A stretch of 64,000 nucleotides of DNA from Hippopus hippopus (GCA_946811185.2 OX328097.1:10796252-10860251); one strand, 5' to 3'; shown: positions 18,572 through 44,204, counted from the stretch's first letter. The notes: generated by a model from the sequence alone, not told the origin. Translations and numbers: made by a program.

Positions 18572-20887
18572 ATGGCAGCGAAGGAATTGTCTAAAACCTT
18601 TGATGAATTAGAATCCGAGGATCTAAGTGGGTTTGAAACCTCAGTTCCCACCGATTTAACATTGTCGCCCGATAGAACTGAACGAGAAGACAGACATGAT
18701 CGCAAAGCAAAAATAACCAAACAGTTAATCGAGCGTAAGCAAATAATGCATGACTTGCAGCTTGCAAGAATTGAGCTTAGCCAAAAGCAGTTGCAAGTAG
18801 AAAACATGAAAGCAGAATATCTTCAAAAAGTGGACGATCTTGAGGAAAGACTTCACGATCAAACACACCAGAAACAGATCCTTCAAGCTCGACTTGAGTC
18901 ACAACTATCCATACAGCAGGAAGAATCAAGGAGAAGACAGGAACTGATAAAAACGGAGCTAGAAGAATTGCGTAAAAAGCAGCACCAACTTGAAGCTACA
19001 AATGAAAGATTGCAAGAAAAGGCAGGAAATGTAAGAAGAAGTTTACGCGATTTGGATCTTACAGAGGAAAGATTTTTTGAGTTGAAAACAACAAGTGATG
19101 ATGATTTGTCCCTTAGAGATTATGTTGCTGTTAGGTTGTTTGAGAGAACACGTCCCTTAGATACAGAAATAGAACAGCTAAAATTAACAATCAAAACATT
19201 GCAAGAAAATGAAAAATGTCTCAGTAAAGAAGTTCAAGATTTACAAAGTCAGTTAGATGATGAAAGACAAAATCACGGTGACCTGAGAGTCAAATATCAG
19301 AAACTCACTTTAGACCATGCAGATACTAAAACTCAAGTCAAAACTGACAACTACAAAGTAGAGAACTATGACCGTGTGAAAAGTGAGAGAGATGGCTATG
19401 AAAAATCAGGTTTAGACATACAAAGACAGTTGTCCACATTAGAAGCATCTCATCAGACTATATCTAAAGAAAGAGATGATCTTTCAAGAGAGCTGTCTGC
19501 AGCCAGGCAGTCATTATCACTACTGAAGCAGGATAAAGATTATTTGACAAAACAAACATCAGACTTGTCAAACAGGCTGACCTTTTCAGATGAGAAAATT
19601 CAACAACTTAATCTTCAGCTTGAAGATGCTAAACAGGCTAGAGAAGAAATGTATGAAAAATATGTCACATCAAGAGAACAATACAAATCTGAGTATGAGA
19701 ATAAGTTGAGAGAAGAATTAGAGCAGATAAGAGTAACTACTAATTCAGAGATAGACAGGCTTAGAACAAGCAGTAGAGAAATGTATGAAAGGGAAAATAG
19801 AAACCTTAGAGAAGCAAGGGATATGGCTATATCTGAAAAAGAAAGAGCCCAGATTGCTGAAAGAGAGACACATGCAAAGTATGAACAAATTTTGCAAGAG
19901 TTAAGGCAACTTGAGTCAAGTGGTGATAGCAGGGTAGCTGATCTTACAAATGAGCTTAAACTGAAATCATTTGAACTTGAAAGATTGCAGTTAGTTCACG
20001 AAGAAACAGTTAAAAACTCAAAAGAAACTCAGCTAGAGGTGGATAGACTTACAAAGAAAGCTGAGGTCCTCACTAAAGAATATTATGCACAGCAGACTGG
20101 GCTGGAGAAGAAGATTGTTGAACTTGAGAGCACCTTGGGTGATAGAGAAGCTCGCTTGAAAACATATGAAAAGTTAGAAAAGGAACTTGATGATGTTGTA
20201 ATGCAAGCAGCAGAAATGGAAAATGAAGAAGAAGCAGAGAAAGTTCTGTTTTCGTATGGTTATGGTGCCAATGTACCAAGTACTTCTAAGAGGAGACTAC
20301 AGCAGAGTGTACACCTAGCCCGCAGAGTGCTACAGCTGGAGAAAATCAATACATCCCTCAGACAAGATATAGAACAGCAAAAACAAAAAGCATTATTAAT
20401 CGCAGACGAGCTTAAGAGTGCAAACAATTTGTTAAATGAAGCAGATCAGCCTCACAACTATCTTATATCTTGCATGAGATCCAGAGATGCTCAAATCCTA
20501 AAACAAAAAGAATATATTGTAACTTTAGAAAAAGAGGCAGAGCAGTTAGAAAAAGACAAGGCTAAGTTATTGACAACAAAGAATCAGATGGCATTAGATC
20601 TTGAAAGACTGCTTAATCAGAGAGAAGAGATGGCAGTTATGAAACAGATAGTTTTGGGAATGTCAACAGCAAGACCCATAGAAAAGAGAAATGTGTCAAA
20701 GCCAAAGAGTGCATCCTTACATCTACCAAATAGATCAGCTGAATTGCATGATGACCCTAATGTGAGTAAACCAGGATCAATATCGTTAACTCGGAGTGTT
20801 CCACCAAACTGGAGCAAGAAGTTGAAGAACAAAAACAATTCAGAGTCAAGTAACTACTCCAAAGTGTATGCTACTGCCAAGTCATGA
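18572..20887 (+). CDS. PIBF1: Progesterone-induced-blocking factor 1 / CEP90, complete, intronless
   Basis: One uninterrupted 771-codon frame encodes a long coiled-coil protein. PIBF1/CEP90 is a centriolar-satellite and distal-appendage protein needed for spindle-pole integrity and ciliogenesis. Near-identity with remembered human PIBF1 is seen at ITKQLIERK (48-56), REEMYEKYVTSRE (357-369), SREMYERENRNLREARD (401-417), VLFSYGYGANVP (558-569), SVHLARRVLQLEK (579-591), KNQMALDLERLLNQREE (670-686) and the C-terminal PPNWSKK (744-750). Length is close to human (about 757). The ATG at 18572 is followed by LESEDLSGFETSVPTD, which aligns with the human N-terminus. The human gene has many introns, so the single exon points to intron loss or a functional retrocopy. 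A 5' UTR intron is possible, because TTTTTTCAG lies just upstream (about 18547-18555). No poly(A) tract follows the stop. Confidence 0.97.
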   Translation: MAAKELSKTFDELESEDLSGFETSVPTDLTLSPDRTEREDRHDRKAKITKQLIERKQIMHDLQLARIELSQKQLQVENMKAEYLQKVDDLEERLHDQTHQKQILQARLESQLSIQQEESRRRQELIKTELEELRKKQHQLEATNERLQEKAGNVRRSLRDLDLTEERFFELKTTSDDDLSLRDYVAVRLFERTRPLDTEIEQLKLTIKTLQENEKCLSKEVQDLQSQLDDERQNHGDLRVKYQKLTLDHADTKTQVKTDNYKVENYDRVKSERDGYEKSGLDIQRQLSTLEASHQTISKERDDLSRELSAARQSLSLLKQDKDYLTKQTSDLSNRLTFSDEKIQQLNLQLEDAKQAREEMYEKYVTSREQYKSEYENKLREELEQIRVTTNSEIDRLRTSSREMYERENRNLREARDMAISEKERAQIAERETHAKYEQILQELRQLESSGDSRVADLTNELKLKSFELERLQLVHEETVKNSKETQLEVDRLTKKAEVLTKEYYAQQTGLEKKIVELESTLGDREARLKTYEKLEKELDDVVMQAAEMENEEEAEKVLFSYGYGANVPSTSKRRLQQSVHLARRVLQLEKINTSLRQDIEQQKQKALLIADELKSANNLLNEADQPHNYLISCMRSRDAQILKQKEYIVTLEKEAEQLEKDKAKLLTTKNQMALDLERLLNQREEMAVMKQIVLGMSTARPIEKRNVSKPKSASLHLPNRSAELHDDPNVSKPGSISLTRSVPPNWSKKLKNKNNSESSNYSKVYATAKS

Positions 20888-21000
20888 GCACGTTTATGAA
20901 TTACAGACTTTATCAAATGTAGATTTTATTTGTCAGTTTCCCTGTCCATGATAAATTGTTTTATCAGCTTGCGCCAACAATTACATTATAATCTTAAATT

Positions 21001-21160
21001 TAAGCTTCTGCAAACATTGTGGAAAGAGAAGAAATATGATTGTTACAAATAATGGCTCTTTTTTCCCCACTGTTTTCAAATAATGCTTTGGTGAAAGATT
21101 GAGCTTTAAATTTGTTACCATCTGAAACAAAAAGCTTTTGAAAACATTTTGGGAAATACT
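21001..21160. mobile_element. TM1 fragments downstream of PIBF1
   Basis: Pieces of hairpin flank (CAAACATTGTGG, GCTTTTGAAAACATTTTGGG) in poor condition. They may overlap the PIBF1 3' UTR end. Confidence 0.5.
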
Positions 21161-21161
21161 T

Positions 21162-21389
21162 TTAACTCTTTACCAGATGACGAATTTTTAGCCTTACCCA
21201 AAATGAAAGCACTTGCAGACGATAATTTCAGTGTTGCTGAAATAGTGCAATTTTGCTTTGATAGGATGGAAAACATTGTGGGAAAAGGAGAAAATTCTGG
21301 TTACCAGCATTTTTTCCTTTTCCAACAATGTTTTCAAAGGGCTTCTTTCCAAGGGTTGTTAAAGGTCGGCTGTGTGTGGTAAAGGGTGA
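21162..21389 (-). mobile_element. TM1 MITE, near full length
   Basis: Left TTAA at 21162-21165, right end GTGGTAAAGGGTGAA, hairpin well kept. Confidence 0.87.
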
Positions 21390-21429
21390 AGCTGTGATCT
21401 GGTAAACAGTTAATATTATGTACAGTAAT

Positions 21430-21753
21430 TTAACCCTTTTCCACACAATCCTGAGCTTTAACGACCCTGACAGAAAACAATGATGGAAAATGAGAAAATG
21501 CCGGTTACCAGTATTTTCCTCTTTTTCACCATTTATCAAACAATCCCATGTTTTAACGACCTTAAGAAAGAAGGCATTTGAAAACTTTGAGGGAAAAGGA
21601 GAAAATGCTTGTAACCAGCATTTTCTCCTTTTCTCACAGTGTTTTCCACCCTTCCCAAAACAAAGTTCAATTTTTAAGTCAGGCTTATTTTGTCATTTGC
21701 CTATGCTTTCAATGTGTACTAGTCTAGAATTATGTTGTTTTGTAAAGAGTTAA
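21430..21753 (+). mobile_element. Two TM1 copies in tandem, first one shortened
   Basis: 21430-21530 holds the left end and hairpin. A new left end lacking its TTAA (ATTTATCAAACAATCCC) then starts a nearly complete second copy ending GTAAAGAGTTAA. Confidence 0.8.
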
Positions 21754-21755
21754 AC

Positions 21756-22079
21756 AACGTTTTCCACCCTTTCATAGAAAAATCCCATCATTTGAGAGAG
21801 ATTTTATTTGATGTCTGCAAATGCTTTCAGTCTGTTTTAGTTGAAAAAATTTTGTTGTTAATTTTGGTAAAGAGTGAGTGACCATTAAAAAAAGGGGGGC
21901 TATTGAAAACATTTTGGGAAAAGGAGAAAAAGTTAATAACTAGATTTTTCTCCTTTCCCTACAATGTTTTATGCCACCCTAAGACAAATCACTCCTTTTC
22001 AGCTATGTTAATTTTGTTGTTTGCAAAATACTGTCAATATGGATGTGCTTAAAACTTTGTCGTCTAGCCAAGAGTTAAA
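21756..22079 (+). mobile_element. Further TM1 copies in the same cluster
   Basis: 21756-21875 is a right half. 21880-22079 has an altered hairpin (AAAAAGTTAATAACTAGATT) and ends AAGAGTTAA. Confidence 0.75.
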
Positions 22080-22300
22080 TCATTACCAAACTATCCCGGC
22101 TTACAAAGACCCTGAAGAAGGATATTGAAAACATCATGGAAAATAGAGAAAATGCCAATGTTTTCAACCCTAGGCCTAACACAAAAATATCTGTGTTTAG
22201 GGTTTTGGTCTGCGATGCTGAAGGTAGGGTAGGTAGGGATTTTTTTTTTCCCCCAGAAACTTTTTACATCTATGGACCATGTACCGAAATCACACCCGAC

Positions 22301-22332
<32 letters not shown>

Positions 22333-22526
22333 CAATCGTAGCGTAAAAAGTTTCGGGTTGGCAGCATTTTCTAGGTAGGGTCGGGAAACCCTTAATACGG
22401 ATATTATTTTGATAGGCCTTATAGATGAAAGACAAATTTCATGTTTAGAGTAAATTATACAATTTGTCATCTGCAACTTTCAATTTGAATGAGGCTAAAA
22501 CTTCGTCATCTGGTAAAGAGTAAAAA
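22080..22526 (+). mobile_element. TM1 MITE split by a nested element
   Basis: The left part runs 22080-22171 up to TTTTCAACCC. The right part resumes at about 22421 with AAAGACAAATTTCAT and ends TCTGGTAAAGAGT. Confidence 0.85.
22172..22420. mobile_element. Nested MITE with AGGCCT ends and a T run
   Basis: Inverted ends AGGCCTAACACAAAAATATC and its partner ATATTATTTTGATAGGCCT (about 30 bp with mismatches) enclose two AGGTAGGG motifs and a run of about 26 T. TA at both borders suggests a Tc1/mariner-type derivative, which is inference. Confidence 0.75.
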
Positions 22527-22555
22527 TTATATACAGTAATTTAACTGGGTTATTT

Positions 22556-23492
22556 TTAGCTCCACTGGCTGAAGGCCAGCGGGCTTATGTCATGGCCAGG
22601 TGTCCGTCGTGCGTCCGTCCATGCGTGCATTAACTTTTTTTTCAAACATGTTCTTCTCTGAAAATGATCCTGCCATGGTCCTCTTTAGAATTCTTGAAAG
22701 AATTTGATTCCTTCAAAAACTCTGGTTGCCATGGCAACAAAACTGAAAAATATTGAATATCTTTGAAAATCTTCTTGTCTGAAACCATAAGGCCCAGGGC
22801 TACCAAATTGGGCATGTAGCTTTATCTAATGGACCTCTATCAAATTCCTTCATATTATAGCCCTGGGGTCAAAATTAGCTCTGCCCCGGAGATCACAAGT
22901 TTAGCATGGGCTTATATAGTGACTGTAATTTGAAATAGTAATCAAGGGAAATAACTCCTGTTTTACAAGATAAAGTTTGTTACTATTTACCTCCCTTGAT
23001 TATCAAACTGCACTTATACATTATTGGAGTTTGGTATTCAAGTTTTTTGGAGAGGAAATGTTCTGTTTTAAGGGAGAGTGATTTATTTTGATGCTAATGG
23101 TTATGCTCACATGAATGGAATGTTTAATTTAAAGTAAGGTTTCTATCACTCAAATCTTTTCAGAACTTTACCTTTCATGCTAATGAATAAACCTGCTTGT
23201 ATTCACTGACATTATCTTTGCATTTAAAAAGATATAACTGGTTTTGTTTGGCGGGCTGGGTGGAGGTTATGTTTTCAAAGTAAGTTTATAACCATACAGA
23301 CTTTATGCTGTATGACTCTGTCAATGCCAATTAAGCACACGATACGTTAATTTTACTCTTTCAGAAATGACAATTTTTTTTTTATTGTACCAAGTTTAAA
23401 GCCATTGCAAAAAGACAACACTTCGATTTGTGTGGTAAAGGGTTAAAAAGTCAGTGGAGCGATACAGGGCCATCATGGCCCTCTTGTTTAAG
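22556..23492 (+). mobile_element. AG element
   Basis: Starts TTTTAGCTCCACTGGCTGAA, then CGTCGTGCGTCCGTCC, GTTGCCATGGCAACAAAACT and CAAGGGAAATAACTCC, and ends GGCCATCATGGCCCTCTTG. A family also seen at 16790, 36980, 45584 and 62062. Confidence 0.85.
23346..23446 (-). mobile_element. TM1 deletion derivative inside an AG element
   Basis: TTAATTTTACTCTTTC at the left and GTGTGGTAAAGGGTTAA at the right flank a middle with no hairpin. Confidence 0.65.
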
Positions 23493-23714
23493 GCAGGTAT
23501 GGTTTGGAATAAGAATGAGCATAACTGTAACAGTTTACTAGCATCACTGCCTGGTTAACCTTATTTTTTAGGATCATATCTAGTACTTAGCATTACTCTA
23601 TTTATTTAAGTTTTTAGCACTATACATAAAAGATTAAAGCAAAATAATAAAACTTGTCAGTTTGTGTTTTTGTTTCAAGATTGTAGGTCTGAAGCTGCTT
23701 ATTAACTATTATAT

Positions 23715-23938
23715 CGTATTGGAGTTTAACGCCATTTCTAACAGCTTGGGTAATATGGCAGTCGGTGCACATATGCATGTGTTTCCTGGCTTTCTCATGC
23801 CAGTATTGACACAACTTTCTTTCCAAGCCACTGACTACTTTCCTCACATGCATCATTTTACCTCAACTTGGTATCATGGAACCACTAGTCACCTGTTACA
23901 AGTCAGATACCCAAACCACTGAACTACTCAGCGGGGCT
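23715..23938 (-). mobile_element. tRNA-headed SINE, family S1
   Basis: Body GCATGTGTTTCCTGGC and CACATGCATCATTTTACC; the head on the minus strand is shortened (GTAGTTCAGTGGTTTG). Confidence 0.78.
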
Positions 23939-23972
23939 CTGATTATTTACTGAAACCCGTGACTGCACAAAA

Positions 23973-24186
23973 TTAACCCTTTACCAAACATTCCCAGGCT
24001 TTAACAACCCTAGGGGAAAAGCCTTTTGAAAACATTAAGGTAGTAACCAGCATTTTCTCCTTTTCCCACAATATTTTCTACCCCATCAAGGACAAATTTC
24101 ATCATTTGGGAACACCTTTGAATTGCCATGTGCAGATGCTTTCAGTTTGGACCAGTCTGAGATTTTGTCATTTAGTAAAGAGCTTA
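23973..24186 (+). mobile_element. TM1 MITE, left hairpin arm deleted
   Basis: Left TTAACCCTTTACCAAACATT, right arm complete, right end TAGTAAAGAGCTTA. Confidence 0.82.
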
Positions 24187-24208
24187 TGTTACCTTTTTAG
24201 CTTGGGCC

Positions 24209-24430
24209 GAGCCTCGGTAGCTCAGTCAGTAGTGTACAGGACTAGAGAAGAGGAGGTTGCTGGTTCGATCCCCCTGCTAAGCAAATTTCTTTCAGCCATG
24301 AGAGGGGAATGAATCCTGTCGCAATGACTATCATCAACCCTCGGAAAGAAATTGGCCAAAATTGGAATCAAACCAGCCACCCCCTGTTCTCAACTCCTGT
24401 ATGCTACCGACTGAGCTACTGGGCTTGGCT
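24209..24430. mobile_element. S2-type element with two opposed tRNA-like heads
   Basis: The plus strand starts with GGTAGCTCAGTCAGTAG and GGTTCGATCCCC. The right end, read on the minus strand, has GTAGCTCAGTCGGTAGC and GGTTTGATTCC. Each head adjoins an AAATTTCTTTC or AAAGAAATTGG segment. The two promoters face each other. Confidence 0.8.
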
Positions 24431-24597
24431 CAATTTGGACAAAGTAAATTTTTGTCAAATGTTAAAGTTAAATACTATAGTATGGTTATGGAAAATCTCC
24501 TTACTAAGGGTCATTTCAACTAACACAGGCTCTATTTGGGATCACTCATAATTTCAGCACCAAATGTGCCATGAAGGCCATCCTATGGAACGCCCAA

Positions 24598-24978
24598 GTT
24601 AATCCTTCATCACACAATTCCAAATTTTTGAAAACATTGTGGGGAAAAAGCTGGTAACCAGTTTTCTATCTTATCTAAGACAACTTCAACAATTTGGGCC
24701 ACATTTACCAGTAGTTTGCCATCTGCAACTTCTTTACATTTGAACCATTTTAACCCTTTACCACACAATCCTGACTTTTATCGACCCTGAGAAAGAAGTC
24801 TTTTAAAAATATTGTGGGAAAAGGAGAAAATGCTGGTAACCAGCATTTTCTCCTTTTCCCACTATGTTTTCTACCCTTCCCAAAACAAATTTCAATTTTT
24901 CAGTCACTTTTATTTTGTCGTCTGCTAATGCGTCAAATTTCGACCTGACTAAAATTGTTTCGTTTGGTAAAGAGTTAA
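24598..24978 (+). mobile_element. Two adjacent TM1 copies
   Basis: 24598-24749 has a shortened hairpin and no right terminus. 24750-24978 is complete, with TTAA at 24750-24753 and 24975-24978 and a nearly perfect hairpin. Confidence 0.87.
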
Positions 24979-25019
24979 AGTTTTGTGTGTATGAAGGGGT
25001 CAACCAGATTTTAACAAAA

Positions 25020-25441
25020 GTTTAAAGACTGGACCGTGGACCACATTGAGAGATGTTGCACACAATAAATAAAATGTGGCTCAAATGATAGGATTTGTTT
25101 TTAAAAAGGTGAAAAACATTGCATAAAAAGGAAAAAATGCTGGTCACCATTATTTTCTCCTTTTCCTTCAATGTTTTCAAAAGTCTTTTATCTCTGGTTT
25201 GTAAAAATATGGGATTGTTTTGTTAACTCTTTATCCCATGATCTGAACTATTATCGACCCTGAAGAAGAAGGCATTTGAAAACATCTTGGTAAAGGAAAA
25301 AATGATGGTAACCAGCATTTCTCCTTTTCCCACAATGTTTTTCTACCCTGTCAAAGATAGAAATCATCATTTTCGCCACTTCTGCAAATACTTTCAATTT
25401 GGAAGAGCCTTGAATTTGTCATTTGGTAGGCTAAATAATTA
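25020..25441. mobile_element. TM1 pair in opposite orientation
   Basis: 25020-25221 is a minus copy without its left terminus. 25221-25441 is a plus copy starting TTAACTCTTTATCCC. They abut, forming a large inverted repeat. Confidence 0.8.
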
Positions 25442-25635
25442 ACCCTTTCCATACCATAGACGACGCCAGAAGCTTTTTCTTGACATTGTAGATTAAGATC
25501 GGACTGCACAGAAGGTGCAGTCTGATTTGTTCTACACTGTCCATTGCTATTTCTAGATTATGAATGAATTGCTGTTGGTCTTGCAGCAGAACTGTATTTG
25601 TTGCCTTTGAGAAATTGCATTTTTTTAATTTATAG
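25442..25635 (+). mobile_element. TM2 MITE, right end worn
   Basis: TTAACCCTTTCC, then a hairpin pairing TAAGATCGGACTGCAC with GTGCAGTCTGATTTG. Confidence 0.75.
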
Positions 25636-25639
25636 AATA

Positions 25640-25905
25640 GGACCTTGGCCTTTCTCTATGGCATGTCGTAGAAGGCGACTAAAATTAGAGACAAACGGCT
25701 GCTTTCCTCGTAATTCGTAGGATTGCAGCAGGCTGGGTAGTTCTTATTCCAAATCCTGTATTTTTTTCTCGATGTAAATAGGGTTTGGAATGGGAATCAA
25801 TTGGCCTGTGGGACCCCGTGTGGTTTAATCGGGGGTATAAGAATAAACCACTGCAGTCCCGCGATCGTCACATCTGCCATTTCATCTGGCGGAACATACA
25901 GGACT
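25640..25905. repeat. Unclassified GC-richer repeat-like segment
   Basis: CATGTCGTAGAAGGCGAC, GTAGGATTGCAGCAGGC and TGTGGGACCCCGTGTGG stand out in base composition. I see no second copy here and no ORF. Confidence 0.4.
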
Positions 25906-26172
25906 TGAAACTAGGGGTCACTGATTCAAATCTTCAGCTTGGCAAATTTCTTTCCAAGGATTGATGATAGTCATTTTGACAGGATTCACTCCTCTAGCTG
26001 CTGGTAATTGTTTTGAAAATGGATATAAGGGAAAGCAACCAGTGGGTTGGAAAGAATATTGTGAAAAGTAGTACATGTACTGGTAAAAGAAACTCAAGGA
26101 AAGCATAGATAGGTGCACAAGCTGCAGTATTAAAACTGATATAATATTGATAATGACATTAAACACCATAAA
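25906..26172 (+). mobile_element. tRNA-headed SINE, family S2
   Basis: Plus orientation: decayed head (CACTGATTCAAATCTTC), body TTTCTTTCCAAGGATTGATG, tail ATAATGACATTAAACACC. Confidence 0.72.
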
Positions 26173-26269
26173 CGCTATACAACATTCAGCTTATAATTAT
26201 ATTCTAAATGATTTGGCAATAAGCAGAGCTTGCATTCCTTTAAAGACATCAGGGTACATTAAATTTTAA

Positions 26270-26463
26270 AGGCTGCTAAGCGCAACTCACTGACCTGTTG
26301 TGGACAGTGTAGATCAAGATCAGACAGCATAGAATGTGCAGTCTGATCTTGGATCTACATTGTCTGATAAGGAGATATCATTCCTCAGAATTTGACTTCG
26401 AAATTGCAATATTTGGGTTTTTACTATCGAATTAAAAATTTCATTTTAGTAATTTAGCAGGAT
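26270..26463 (+). mobile_element. TM2 MITE
   Basis: GGCTGCTAAGCGCAACTCAC at the left and TTTAGTAATTTAGCAGG at the right; central hairpin GATCAAGATCAGACAGCA with its complement. Confidence 0.78.
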
Positions 26464-26467
26464 AGGC

Positions 26468-26560
26468 ATGTAACTCTTTAACACAAAATTTTGTATTTTA
26501 ACAGCTCTGGAAGTATCCTTTTGAAAACCGTGTGGGAAAAGTAGGAAATGCTGGTAAAGA
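26468..26560 (+). mobile_element. TM1 MITE, left half
   Basis: TAACTCTTTAACACAAAATT to GGAAATGCTGGTAAAG; the right half is absent. Confidence 0.7.
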
Positions 26561-26866
26561 ATGTCAGTATTCGGCCTGAAATGGATTCAGAAATCCTAAA
26601 CCTATGTTTATGATACATGTTATATCTATGATGGAGATCCGGTGATGTTCACTGCATGTAGGGATCATAATTATATCCCTGCTCCATGGTAGTGAAATTG
26701 TGGAAAATGGATCATATCAATTTCTACAATAAATCTAAATGTTTCATTTATTGTTGTTTTAAACAGAAATACGTCATGAGATATTAAAATTCTATATTCA
26801 TTGTTCCTTTTTTTTTCATGTGCATGAGGTAATGGATTTTCAAAAGATAAAAAAAAAATAATAACA

Positions 26867-26900
26867 AGGGAGACAATTTTGTGTTTATGCTTGCCTCCCT
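26867..26900. promoter_or_regulatory. Inverted repeat upstream of PSMC6
   Basis: CAAGGGAGACAA and TTGCCTCCCTT can pair with one mismatch about 50 bp before the PSMC6 ATG. Position suggests the core promoter or 5' UTR; function unknown. Confidence 0.4.
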
Positions 26901-26948
26901 TACTAAACTAGCTCTTCAAATTGAAGGATTTCTACACATTCACAAAAC

Positions 26949-42072
<15,124 letters not shown>

Positions 42073-42129
42073 AGTGCTGTGAACATTGAATTTGGAATGA
42101 ATAGTTCATAAAATAATTTCTTTTCTGTT

Positions 42130-42135
42130 ATTAAA
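42130..42135 (+). terminator. Candidate PSMC6 polyadenylation signal (ATTAAA)
   Basis: ATTAAA lies 58 bp after the PSMC6 stop codon, with no closer AATAAA. It is followed at once by a 5' fragment of TM1 (42143-42190), so the cleavage site probably falls at or inside that repeat. Confidence 0.45.
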
Positions 42136-42142
42136 GCATTAT

Positions 42143-42190
42143 TTAACCCTTTACAACACAAACTGGAGTTTTGAAGACCTTGAGGACATG
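42143..42190 (+). mobile_element. TM1 left-end fragment behind PSMC6
   Basis: TTAACCCTTTACAACACAA then GACCTTGAGGACA; it stops before the hairpin. Confidence 0.65.
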
Positions 42191-42352
42191 GAATACATCC
42201 TGTTAGATAGATTTATTTCTGTATAAAATACTAGTATATAAGCAACATACATGAGATAAAATGAACATGATAATGAAATTATGTCAAACTATATTTAAAT
42301 TCAAAGGATGACACAAAAAAGGGGTTATAAAACTCTTATTTCCATATATCCC

Positions 42353-42722
42353 TTAACTCTATACCAAACAGCAAAAACTTAGACTTACTCAAATTAAAAG
42401 CATGTGCCGATAACAACTAGAATAAAGCTCAAATAAGGGGAGTTGTATAATGCAAAATAAAATATTCTGGGAAAAGGAGAAAATGCTGGTTTCCAGCATT
42501 TCATTCCTTTCCCACAGTGTTTTTAAAAGCCTCCTCTCCTAGGGCCATGAAAACACAGCATTATTTATGAAAAGGATTAACTTGAAATCATTTATGTGAA
42601 TATACATGTGAAAACATTTAGGCAGAAGGAGAAATGGCTGGTTTCCAGGATTTTTCATTTTGCCACAATGTTTTCATACTACTATGCTGCAAGCTTAAAA
42701 TAGTTGGCTGCAGATGGTAATG
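42353..42722 (-). mobile_element. TM1 copy and a partial second copy
   Basis: 42353-42580 has TTAACTCTATACCAAACAGC and a hairpin centred on TGGTTTCCA. 42607-42722 keeps a damaged hairpin with the same TTTCC centre. Confidence 0.78.
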
Positions 42723-43288
42723 TGTTTGAGCTTATGAAAGATGATCAAAATACAAACTAAGACATGGAGGGAGGGGGAAAAAATGACAACTGAAGAAATG
42801 GCACACTTTGGGCTATTTTTCTCTCTCTGAATGTTTCAAAAAAATGCAATTGAAGGGGATTTCAATGTTAGAGCATCAAAAGGAACTTGCATGAAGGAAT
42901 GGTTTCAGCTTTGTAAAGCATCATATGGGTATTGAAAATATTGTAAAACACTGATCACTAAAACTGTATATTGAAAGAGATTTCCGTTTTCTTTTTTTAC
43001 CATTTTGACGCACTTGGGATACCTTTCCCGAAACTGCGTAGATATACAGAATTTTTTGGGGATTGAATATATACACAGGTACGATCACTGCTTTACCCAA
43101 GATATGATCTGGCATAAAGCTATGCAAATATTTACTTAAATCCTAAAGTGAAACTTGCTTTTATACTTGGTGCTTGCTTACAAAAACTGCCTACGCATAA
43201 TTCATTCATTCAGAGTTCAGTGAAAGATACTACTGGTGCTTATTTTCAAATGCAGTGAATTACAATGTATTAGAAATAGAGAACAACT
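42723..43288. other. Unassigned intergenic sequence
   Basis: Between PSMC6 and RCOR1. No gene or known repeat seen. Confidence 0.4.
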
Positions 43289-43509
43289 GTTAGCTCTTCA
43301 TCAAACAACAAAATTTAGATTTGTCCAAATTGAAAGCATTTGCAGATGACAAAATAAATGGGACTTTAATATTAAAATTTGTGGAAAGAAAGAAAACATT
43401 GCGGGAAAAGGAGAAAATGCTGGTTAACAGCATTTTCTCTTCCCACACTGTTTTCAAAAGCCTTCTCTTTCATGGTTGTTAAAAGTCGAGATAGTGCGGT
43501 AAAGGCATA
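43289..43509 (-). mobile_element. TM1 MITE
   Basis: TTAGCTCTTCATCAAACAAC at the left; hairpin with a 4-bp loss on the right arm; ends GTGCGGTAAAGGC. Confidence 0.83.
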
Positions 43510-43575
43510 AGTGATGATGTAATTCAACAGTTTCTTTGTGCATGCTTGCTGATCTTCTCGGCAATGTACTGCTTT

Positions 43576-43813
43576 GCCATGCTTTGGCAAAAGGGGGCTT
43601 AATGCATCTCTGTGACATATGATACCAGGCAAGTCATCACATAATTATTGATCCACAATTACCACTTTTTTAACCAACAGACTTAATCATGAGGTAGACT
43701 GGTCCTTTGACATACAGAAATTTAACCAATAGCAAAAACTTTCAGCCCAGGTCAGCCTGACCCGAGTCAACACTTTCGCAGTTGCATTAAGCCCCCTTTT
43801 CACAGAGCATGGC
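43576..43813. mobile_element. GR1 palindromic element
   Basis: GCCATGCTTTGGCAAAAGGG and its complement CCCCTTTTCACAGAGCATGGC at the ends. The middle is shorter than in other copies. Confidence 0.85.
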
Positions 43814-43839
43814 TAATTTGTTTCAACACCTGAAAACCT

Positions 43840-44116
43840 CCTTTATATGCCCAAGGGACATGAAAAAATTATGCTCTACACCTGGTTGTCCATTTGTCAG
43901 TCTGTTTGAACATGTCTGTTAGTAATTTCGTGTTCACTCTCTATCTCTTGAACCCCTTGTCAGATCTTAAAAATATTTCACACATGTACAACTTGATGAT
44001 ATCACATGCAGAGCCGATAAATTAAACGCCTTGATCAAACGTCACAGCAGAGGATCAAAGGTCACATGACATGCTCTTAAATCATGCATTCTCTTGAACC
44101 CCTTGTGTTTCACATT
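43840..44116. repeat. Unclassified repeat-like segment
   Basis: CTCTTGAACCCCTTGTCAGATC and CTCTTGAACCCCTTGTG are two near-direct repeats about 130 bp apart. A TM1 left-end fragment (ATCCTTTTCCAAACGGC) follows. Confidence 0.45.
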
Positions 44117-44204
44117 TAATCCTTTTCCAAACGGCAAACTTCAGATTCTTTAAGGAATGAAGAGAATTTTATTTTTTTCACGGAGGTATGAAAAAAAACC
44201 CTAA

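Noticed and set aside
21149..21382. Repeated ORFs with the peptide [17 protein letters not shown]
   Set aside because: The same peptide appears at many places and on both strands because it is the translated TM1 hairpin. It is not a protein family.
24215..24280. tRNA gene
   Set aside because: A and B boxes are present, but the acceptor stem does not close and the sequence runs into an SINE body shared with other copies. The same applies at 2260-2331, 32330-32396, 38270-38335 and 58325-58395.
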